From positions 241,497,741-241,561,740 of the forward strand of contig CM041465.1 in assembly GCA_023213395.1 (NCBI GenBank): 64,000 nt of DNA, read 5' to 3'. The translations under genes were made by a program, and so were the position numbers. This document shows positions 56,674 to 64,000 of this stretch, one piece after another (within the stretch, counting starts at the first letter, position 1; every line of letters begins with the position of its first letter). This stretch comes from Cycas panzhihuaensis. Taxonomy: Eukaryota; Cycadophyta. Below the pieces are notes generated by a model that worked only from the letters and a program-made list of their open reading frames with translations, ran no database searches and was not told where the DNA came from.

Positions 56674-57065
56674 TAAAGGATGCAAAGGTGAAGAGTGGGA
56701 CTACAATGGTGAGTTCATAATGTTTGAGTTAACATAATCTTCCAAATTAATGGTGGCATTAAAAAGTACCAGGGAGGTATTCCCACCCCATTTATAAGAA
56801 ATTTTGGGGAGGTGACAAGCACCTCAACTTGACTTGCATATTAACAAATAATATTAAAAAATATAAACACATACCTTAAGAGTAGTGGGTCAATATTTGG
56901 AGGCTCTAGATGGCCTAGTGTGTGGCTCTAAGTGGCCTGGTTTGTGGCTCTAGGTGCCTTACAGAGCCCCAAAGGTGCCTTTGGGGGGGGGGGAGGGGGC
57001 GTTAGGTGCACATCTTCTAAGGAACATTGGGGGTTATCCTAGCATAATGGTTGATTGAATCCTCA
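56674..57065 (-). repeat. Element E 5' LTR
   Basis: Plus-strand text begins TAAAGGATG (TG changed to TA). It contains ATTTTGGGGAGGTG and CACCTCAACTTG blocks matching the E 3' LTR. The outer edge is about 57,044-57,065: similarity to the other LTR starts favours 57,065. A run of 11 G, an A and 5 G more lies at 56,983-56,999. Confidence 0.65.
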
Positions 57066-58399
57066 TTCAGCCAATGATATATTTACATAATTGTAGTGCA
57101 TCTATCATAGGCTTCTTCTTCCATGAACTTGATTAATCTGAGGTGATTATTTATATTATTTCTAAATGTTATGTGGAAAATCCATGTACACTTAGTATAA
57201 TTTATTCTTACATCTCTAATTTTTCCATATTTACCTTAAGTAATTAATTCTCTATTTAAATTTTCAAAGGAACAATATTTGGAGTTCAAGACATAGTTAT
57301 AGTCCTATAGAGGATTACCTTAGTATGAGTGATCATTTAAGAACTTAACTTTATCCAAGTGAAACTAAAGGGAGAATGGATAGAACACCTTTTAGGAGAA
57401 AAAGCTCTTTTGAATCAAAATCTTCCTCAAGCTTGTCTTTCCATAATCACCTAATTACCTCATATTCGAAAGGTAAAGTCTCTTAGTGGTAGATTAAAAT
57501 CATGGAGTAGGTCACCCCTAAGTAGGGGAAGCTTTATTTTATATGGAGCCATCATGATGACTCTTAGAAGAAGATGAAGCCCTAGGATTACCATTCCTCC
57601 TATATTTTATCTATACACATTTAGATAACTATAATTTGGAAACATAGTTCTCATGTAGATGGCCAATATGATAGTGAAGAAGAGGGAAACATTACTACTT
57701 GAATGAATCTATGTATAAACTAAAATGTTGCATAGTTACTATGATGAATATGGAAAGGCTTTCATGGATCTACATAGAAGCGTTTGATCATTGATAGGAA
57801 GATCAAAGGTCTAATATAGAAGATTAGTCAATATAAATTTGATGAATTAAATTGTTCAGGCATGGATTTTCTTTGTAATATAATGCAAATACAAATAAAA
57901 TTTACCAACAAGATAAATTAGGCTATAATTTTATTTATTCTTTTGTAATATTTGATATATATTGAGTCACTTTTAAGTTATGATTAAAATCTAGTAAGCC
58001 CCTTTTTAGTTAACCCCTAGTTACCTTGGATATAAAGGTGCAATGTTGTTTTTTGGACCACTAAAAAGTCTGTTATGAAAATTAAGCTCACTTTTTCACT
58101 ATGGTTTTATGCTCTTCATGATGAACTTGTTCATATGATGAGATTTTGACTCCCTACATGGTAACCAATGATTTTACATGCTTTACCAGCACTCTACATA
58201 GTGATTGAAGATCCTATAATTAGTGATTTCTAATAAAAGTAGTATATGCTATCATAGGACTATTTAATGCCCATTACTCTTTTGTGATCTTAGTTATTTT
58301 GTTATATTTTGTATTAAATATTGGGGGAAACTTCTTGTTTTCTAGTTTAAATAAACTATCTCAAACTTCCTATCTCTTACATATTGGTTAGTAGCATGA
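57066..58399. other. AT-rich spacer, nothing recognised
   Basis: No gene, RNA or clear repeat is visible. It is the continuation, beyond element E, of the sequence that ends at 28,538. It may be the decayed gag region of the copia fragment that follows, but I could not read a gag in it. Confidence 0.5.
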
Positions 58400-59490
58400 A
58401 AAGAGATCCAACAATGTATGGTACATTGACTCAAGCATATGATACGTAGATTAAAATGGCTCAAACATATTTGGAAAGCCATTAGCCACACAATTATCTT
58501 ATGTGACAAAAATATGCTTACTATTAAAGGCATAAGGAAAGTCCTAATAATTACTCCTAATTTTGATGATTGCTAGATGGAGAATGCATTATATGTACTA
58601 GCTTTAAAAAAGAATCTAATTTCTATTAGTCAAATAAAGGACAATGGAATGAGTGTTCTCTTTAAAGACAAAAAGCTATCATTAGTGATTGTGAAGGAAA
58701 GATGATCATAGAATATATAAGGGATAACCATCTTTATAAGCTCTTAATTAAGTTTATAATGATTGTTAACATGTCTAATAAGATTCAATTGTGACATGAA
58801 AGGTTGGAACATATACACTTTCTTAGTATTCATTTGATGAATAAACTGGATAATGTATATGGTCTCCTTAAATTTAGAGCAAAAGAGGGTACTTATGAAC
58901 CTTACATAGTTGGAAAGAAACTTGGGAAAAATTTTCCCAAAGGAAAGGCTTAGAGAGTAATTGAGAATGTTAATCTAATCTACTTTAATATATGTGGTCC
59001 TATGCTAACCCCTTTTTTTAGAGATGCAAGGTATTTATTGACCTTTATTAATGATTTTTCAAGGAAAGTTTAGATTTATCCTTTGAAGGAGAAATATTAG
59101 GTATTTGACATATTTAAAGAATTCAAAGCAAAAATGGAGAATAAAAGTAAACAAATAAATAACAAATTAAGATTAAATAATAGGGGAGAGTACACGTTTA
59201 AAGTATTTATCTAATTTTACAAGGATCATGGTATAAATAATTAATTGATGATTATATATACTCCTCAATAGAATGGAGTAGCTAAGAGGATGAATAGAAC
59301 ATTCATTGATAAGGTTAAGTCAATGATGAAGCTTAAGAAACTCTCAAACATCTTTTGGGTAGAAGTAATTTGTATAATAGTTTACTTGAAAATAAGAATA
59401 TAACTAAAGATGTAAGGAATAAAACACTTAAACAAGCATGGCTACGTTGTAAAGATATACTTAACCATATCAAAATATTTTGAAGTATAT
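58400..59490 (+). pseudogene. Copia fragment: protease, pre-integrase, integrase
   Basis: The protease region reads NVWYIDSSI, keeping the catalytic Asp and Ser but with Gly changed to Ser. Then come LYVLALKKNLISISQIKDNG, a pre-integrase domain (HERLEHIHFLSIHLMNKL, then VGKKLGKN) and an integrase core: YFNICGPMLTP, YLLTFINDFSRKV, RLNNRGEYT with the catalytic Asp as Asn, and a TPQ-stop-NGVAKRMN block with Glu changed to Lys. The reading stops at about 59,490 where the LTR of F begins, so F probably truncated it. It is highly decayed. Confidence 0.8.
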
Positions 59491-59496
59491 TATATA

Positions 59497-62456
59497 TGTG
59501 GAATCACATCTATGAGGATGGTAACTACACTTAGTTGGGATTAAGACAATCAATAGAAGGCTCTGGGATAAAGGGATCAAACCAAAAAATGGAAGGAAGC
59601 ACCCACACAGTGCGTCCGTGTGCCAGAATGTAGGTTCCAAACCTATGAATGGTGCACGACTTCCTCAAGGTAACTTGGATTTTGACTTTGAAGGGGAACG
59701 TAAGTGAGGAATATCCTTGGTTGCCCAAGTAACCTCAAAACTAGGGTCTTCCCACCCTTAGATGGCTAGAAGTGGAAGGCAAGACCCAACGAGGGAGCGA
59801 ACCCTCATGGAAAGAAAGCTAAGGGACACAGGTGAAGTATATGTAGGTATGATGAGGTAAAAAGGAGATCTTAGGGGATAGATCTCTAAGAACTAATCCA
59901 CTTAGCACGAAAGTTGGATGGATAAAGAGTGGTAGCGGAAAGGGTTCCTACCACTCTATGTGTGAAGGGGTATAATCTCTATATGCAAAATAGAGTAAAG
60001 ACTAGTCATATGTGTGTGTAAAGAATAATAAATGTACTTTCTCTCTTAAAAGAAAATCCTCACTCTCATTTCGTTTCAAATAAAGGAAGGATAACTAAAG
60101 AAATAAACCAAGACATCATGCAAAGTGCATGGTAATACAATTGGACGAAAGAGGGAAGGGGGTAATCCTTATTGAATTCTCTTTCCTAAAATATTAACTA
60201 ATGTGCAAGATGATGATGATAGTGGTTCCTTTTTACTTTATTCCCTTATGTAATTTTATACAAGCATACAAGCTAAAGGAAATACGAAAAGACCTACGAA
60301 ATGAGAGTGGTATACCTAGAAAAGCAATGTAGCTAAAATGTGATCTTCACCTTGCGCTATGCCTGCTTCCTCTTTTTTCCCTTTTCCTATCGCATGAGTA
60401 GCGTAGGGGTTTCCTTACCTCCCCTAAAGACAAAAGGAAAGAAGCAAGAAAATGTAAAGGAAAATGTAACTATGTAAAGGATAGAACAACCAAAGAAAAG
60501 GGAGGCCAAGGAACGCACCTTGATTGTCTTCATTTACCTTCCTCCATAAATGGTACAGCAAACCTACAATCACAAAGTTCCTTACCCTTTCCAAAGGGGC
60601 TACTAAGATACAAATCCAATATATATATACTTATGCAAAAGTAAAATGTTAAAATATTACAAGTTAGAATGTTTCAAGTTAGGTAATCTTCCACCAAAAG
60701 TAACTCTATAATCTCCCAAGAAAACCAACAACACAAGCCAAGGCAAGGGGAGGTTAGCCTTGGAATGGCTAACCCTCTAATAAGTACACCTCTATGTTTC
60801 CCTTAGACACAAGGTATAACAAATTAGGATAGCCTATTAGTACTGGACAGTAAAGGAATCAAACACTACAAGGTTTGTGAAAGTTGCTTATAATGTAAGT
60901 ATGCTACGTGCAGCAAATTGTAACATTGGCTATGCCAGGACCCAAGATGAATAGAGGACACTATTTGGGGCTGGAAGAGCTACCCAAAAGAGGTGTGTAG
61001 GCCTAGAAATAGCATAGAAAGGGCTACATATACTAATGTCTAGCGTAGGCCAAATCTAAAAGACTCCCTAGTAACCCAAGAGAGGCACAAGTGAAGAAGA
61101 AGAAAGAGGAGAAGGGGTTTGCCCTTGAGGAGCAAGCCTAATGGGTACAAAACCCCCCTTGGATCCTTTCTCTTACCCTTTGTGAGTCCTCTCCCATAGC
61201 CTCCTTGGAAGAAACTAAGAGAGGATAGGGAGATGAAGAGGGCCAAAAAATAGGAAATGGAGGAGTACCCCCTATATATAGCAAAAAAAAAAGAAAAAAG
61301 GAAAGGAATAGTGTGCTTAAAGATTTAACCTTTTACAAGATAAACCCAAGGAAAGATATAGAATAACAATGAAATATACCTGCTGGGATATGTAGGAGGT
61401 AGATCTACCCCTGAAGATAACAAAAAATGGTAGATCTGATATGCTTATAGGGTATCCTTAGGAAGGTGTTGCAATCTAGAAACAATCTCTCTTAAAGCTG
61501 TAAGAAGGGCGTGGAGCCCAAACTTGGGTATGAATCCTTTCTTAGAGGCATTTGTTGGTGAGCTTGCTGCCATGGATCAGAGCTGCAATGGGCAGATCTC
61601 AGGCTAGAATATAGGGAACTTGAGTGTTGCAGGGTGCTCCTATAGAAAACTCCTATGAAAGAGAGAGAGGAGAGAAAGGAAGGTAGAAGAAGAGGAGGAA
61701 AATAAGTTCGTTTTGGGCTTTATACCTAACCCTAGGCTGAATAGACAATTAGGTTTACGGTAAGTCTTGAGAGGTGTCAAAGCCATGTGGTAATTTTATT
61801 AAAAAAAGTGAAATTTACCATGATAGATTTTAAAAAATAAGTTATAAAAATCACCCTATAGCAAACTTCATGGTACCGTAAAGTTTACTATGGTACTATG
61901 ACATTTGCTATGGTGTGGTGATAGAGACCAAAATAGGCTAAAAGGAGGATACCTAGGATCCTTAAAGGGGGTACCCTAAGCCTAGGAGGGGCCAACCCTC
62001 TATCAAGATAACTTGGAATAGTCAAACAGAGAAGATGACCTAAACCAGATTGGGTATCAAAGTGGTAGGACTCCTAGGAAATCGATAACTAGCATAAGGA
62101 TCAACCAATCACACTCAGTGGGGTGTTAAGGGTTGTGATATGGCACGGGATATGACGGATCACATAAGTTGAGTGGTGCTTAGGATAATGTGGAGGTACA
62201 TAGTAGGGTTGTAGAGTGCCTTGGGGATGCATGTCCCACTGATCATCATAAGCTAAAAGAGTAGCAAGCAGTATGATCAAGCAACAAGTGCAAGATGATC
62301 ACTCAAATATGATAGTCAGTCATGTAATGAGATGGTACTTCTATTTACCTTCCTAGAGAAATAGTAAAGGTAAAGGATAGAAGTATACATGTACTTACCT
62401 GAGTCAACCTTCCAAGAACCCATTCCTGGGAGCTGGGAAACACTACCCTCTTGGCA
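59497..62456 (-). repeat. Element F 3' LTR (about 3.0 kb)
   Basis: The right edge is the CA at 62,456, exactly 25 bases past the start of GCTGGGAAA, as in G. The left edge is approximate (59,497-59,505), where the copia reading ends and CATCTATGAGGATGGTAACT parallels GTCTACGAGGTGGTCTTC of G. Shared blocks include 60,410-60,430 with 9,240-9,260 and 61,790-61,920 with 10,590-10,720. No coding frame of substance is present. Confidence 0.65.
61271..61281 (-). promoter_or_regulatory. Putative TATA box in the F LTR
   Basis: The minus strand reads CTATATATAGG about 1.18 kb inside the upstream edge of the LTR, at the position corresponding to the TTATATAA of G. Confidence 0.45.
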
Positions 62457-62937
62457 GTAGAGCCTCACATCTTGAAGGCATAATGTGACCATGAATGCTG
62501 GCAACATAATGTCAGTAGCATATATATATATAAATCATAGTAATGGTGCAAACCAAGGGCGACGACAAGTGTCATGGCAGAACGTGTGGGTGTAAAGGAA
62601 AGGGAAAGACAATATAGGAGCTGCCTATGTATCACGACATAGGCAACAGGTAAAGATAGCAGATGAGGGGGGTGCCCCCATTGTAAGAGTAGGGTGGAAG
62701 GGTGGTGATGACCATGCCTAAGACCAAACAGATGTCATGAACAAAGCTATGTATAGATACAAATCAAGAATAGTGAGAGATATATGCTAAGATGCTAAAA
62801 GTAGAGTAAAGAGAATAAACTTGGTGGTTACCATAGTTTAACCTCATTAGTGGTTAGCTTTTAGAGGTGAGAATGGATCACAATGTGAAGTGCAAGATGA
62901 CCCAAGACTTGGGTGCATGGGTAACCAGACAAGCCTC

Positions 62938-63357
62938 TCAAGGTGGGTCATTAAGGAGAGGCAAGCAGCGCTCAAGGATGAAATAGACTAAGTTATCCAC
63001 CTCGGCGTTGAGAGCCTGCAGAATGTGTCGAATATTAATGAATGAGAAGTAAGCTAGTAGGGATCTAGAAGTCGAGGCAAGTGCCCTCAAGTGTGGGCAC
63101 CGCACCTAGTAAACCTGGGTGAGATGAGACACCACGACCTGAGAGTCGCAAAGGAGAATGATGGATCTATGGTGGAAGTGGAGTGCGGTAAGGGCCTTAA
63201 TAACAACTATGTACTCAACTTTGTTATTGATGGCTTTGGGAAGGAAGATCCTAGAGTACATGAAGTCATGTTTGGAAGGATCATGAAGAATCCACGTGGC
63301 GGTGGAAGGGCCAGGGTTACCACGACTTCCGCCATTAGTGAAAATGAGTAAGGCCAA
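62938..63357 (-). pseudogene. Element F RNase H domain next to the 3' LTR (broken)
   Basis: This is an RNase H1-like domain with the plant/archaeal-type opening FTNGGSRGNPGPSTATWILH. The second acidic block is NNKVEYIVVIKALTAL, the third LLCDSQVVVSHLTQVY. After one TAG in the same frame it continues VRCPHLRALA to INIRHILQALNAEVDNL, which holds the last acidic position. The first catalytic Asp is Asn here; the other three positions are kept. This type is the additional RNase H acquired by Tat-lineage gypsy elements rather than the original gypsy RNase H. It ends about 480 bases before the LTR. Confidence 0.8.
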
Positions 63358-64000
63358 GACAAAAAAATGGAGCCTTAGTAGAAAGAAAGTGTTGACGGAG
63401 TTAACACGTGGAGAGGACTCAATAGTGTGAAATCATCATAAAAGACTCTAAATGGCTATCAGTAAAGGCCACAAAAGGCAGGAAGACCCAAGGACGAGGC
63501 TACCCAAAGGTGAGGAGAGCTCTCAGACAAACAAGAAAGAACTGACAATGAAAAGGCCCCTCTAGGGTGCCAAAGGTCACTTAAGGAAGTAAAATGTAGT
63601 CCCAAACATGGAGGACGCTTCCTTTGGAAGCCCCAAAGGTGCGAACAGGCAACAAAAACAGACCCAAAATGGTAAAATGAGTTAAACGAGTATAAACTCA
63701 AGCATATATAGAGGCAGCATGTAAAACTAGGTAGAAGGGGCCTCGCAAGGCCAAGGAAAGGGTACCATAAATGCACTCGACATGTCCAAGAAAAGGAAGG
63801 CCATGGGGGCAAAACTGGAGATGGACCTAGAAAGCAAAGGTGATCACAGAAAAGAGATGGTCCCAAGGGCTATCACGATGAGAGAAACGGGAGAAGTGCC
63901 CATCGAAACCCTCGCCTATATAAAATGAACTTAGCAAAAATGGAATTTATTTTCATGGGCTCACAAATGAATCAGAGCCTTTCCCCTTATGCAATGAAGC
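63358..64000. other. Element F internal sequence, nothing recognised
   Basis: This stretch lies upstream of the RNase H in the F orientation. A 135-codon minus-strand opening at 63,459-63,866 is rich in Leu, Ser, Phe and Cys and matches no domain I know. A plus-strand TATATAAAAT at about 63,915 is TATA-like but without context. I do not assign a gene. Confidence 0.4.

Larger units (their letters stand above)
28539..57065 (-). mobile_element. Element E: outermost gag-only LTR element, split by A
   Basis: Similar LTR text in the same minus orientation lies at 28,539-28,867 and 56,674 to about 57,065. The right copy is followed inwards by a primer-binding site, and the left copy is preceded by a polypurine tract and a gag, so these are the 5' and 3' ends of one element. 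Without A and its contents E is about 4.5 kb. It has gag but no protease, integrase or RT. It is older than A by nesting and by LTR divergence. The flanking duplication is not secure: TAATG precedes the left LTR and occurs again at 57,045, but that lies inside the LTR if homology to A sets the edge at 57,065. Confidence 0.75.
59497..64000 (-). mobile_element. Element F: 3' part of a Ty3/gypsy element, runs off the right edge
   Basis: A long LTR at 59,497-62,456 is related to the 5' LTR of G over most of its length and in the same order. To its right, upstream in the minus orientation, lies an RNase H domain. This makes the LTR the 3' one and F a second, more distant member of the G family. 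The remaining genes and the 5' LTR would lie beyond 64,000. Confidence 0.7.

Noticed and set aside
57045-57049. TAATG as the right-hand target duplication of E, matching 28,534-28,538
   Set aside because: If homology with the A LTR sets the E edge at 57,065, the word lies inside the LTR. A 5-base match near an uncertain edge is weak evidence, so I left the E duplication unresolved.
63459-63866. 135-codon Leu/Cys/Phe-rich minus-strand frame
   Set aside because: No domain, no conserved counterpart in the window, and composition expected from the reverse of purine-rich DNA. It could not be supported as a gene.

Overview
The window looks like intergenic DNA from a large-genome seed plant, conifer-like or comparable. 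It is about 64 kb of LTR retrotransposons and one LINE. I see no intact host gene, no tRNA or rRNA, and no prokaryotic features. Almost every reading frame is interrupted by stops or frameshifts, many of them TAA/TAG at expected Gln or Trp codons, so coding entries are pseudogenes of mobile elements. The one long undamaged frame of host type is an LRR gene fragment carried inside a copia element.

Layout. 1-11,231: minus-strand Ty3/gypsy element (called G here) with gag, protease, RT, RNase H, integrase, a primer-binding site and a 2.6-kb 5' LTR; its 3' end lies outside the window. 12,710-19,920: two decayed plus-strand Ty1/copia copies of related type. 20,323-26,544: an L1-type LINE with ORF1, endonuclease, RT and C-terminal RNase H, bounded by a perfect 17-bp target-site duplication (TSD). 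28,539-about 57,065: a nest of five LTR elements. E (minus) contains A (plus, 30,862-54,857). A contains B (minus, 32,644-46,149) and copia D (plus, 48,395-53,649). B contains copia C (plus, 34,333-42,017). Matching 5-bp duplications flank B (ACTAT), C (CAAAG) and D (GTAAA), with 4 of 5 matching for A (TTGAA/TTAAA). 58,400-59,490: a copia protease-integrase fragment. About 59,497-64,000: the 3' LTR and 3' end of a second minus-strand gypsy element (F), whose LTR is related to that of G and which carries an RNase H domain close to its LTR.

Two things stand out. First, E, A and B belong to one family: LTRs of roughly 330-430 bp, an initiator-Met-type primer-binding site, several kilobases of non-coding leader with internal repeats, one short copia-type gag placed just before the polypurine tract, and no pol. 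They look like gag-only non-autonomous elements nested into one another. Second, copia C carries an antisense fragment of an F-box/LRR-like host gene between its primer-binding site and its gag.

By eye, LTR pairs differ by roughly 4% (D), 7-8% (B), 9% (C) and 10% (A), and E is worse. This agrees with the nesting order except that C and B cannot be separated. Lineage names and all identity figures are from reading alone; no search was run.
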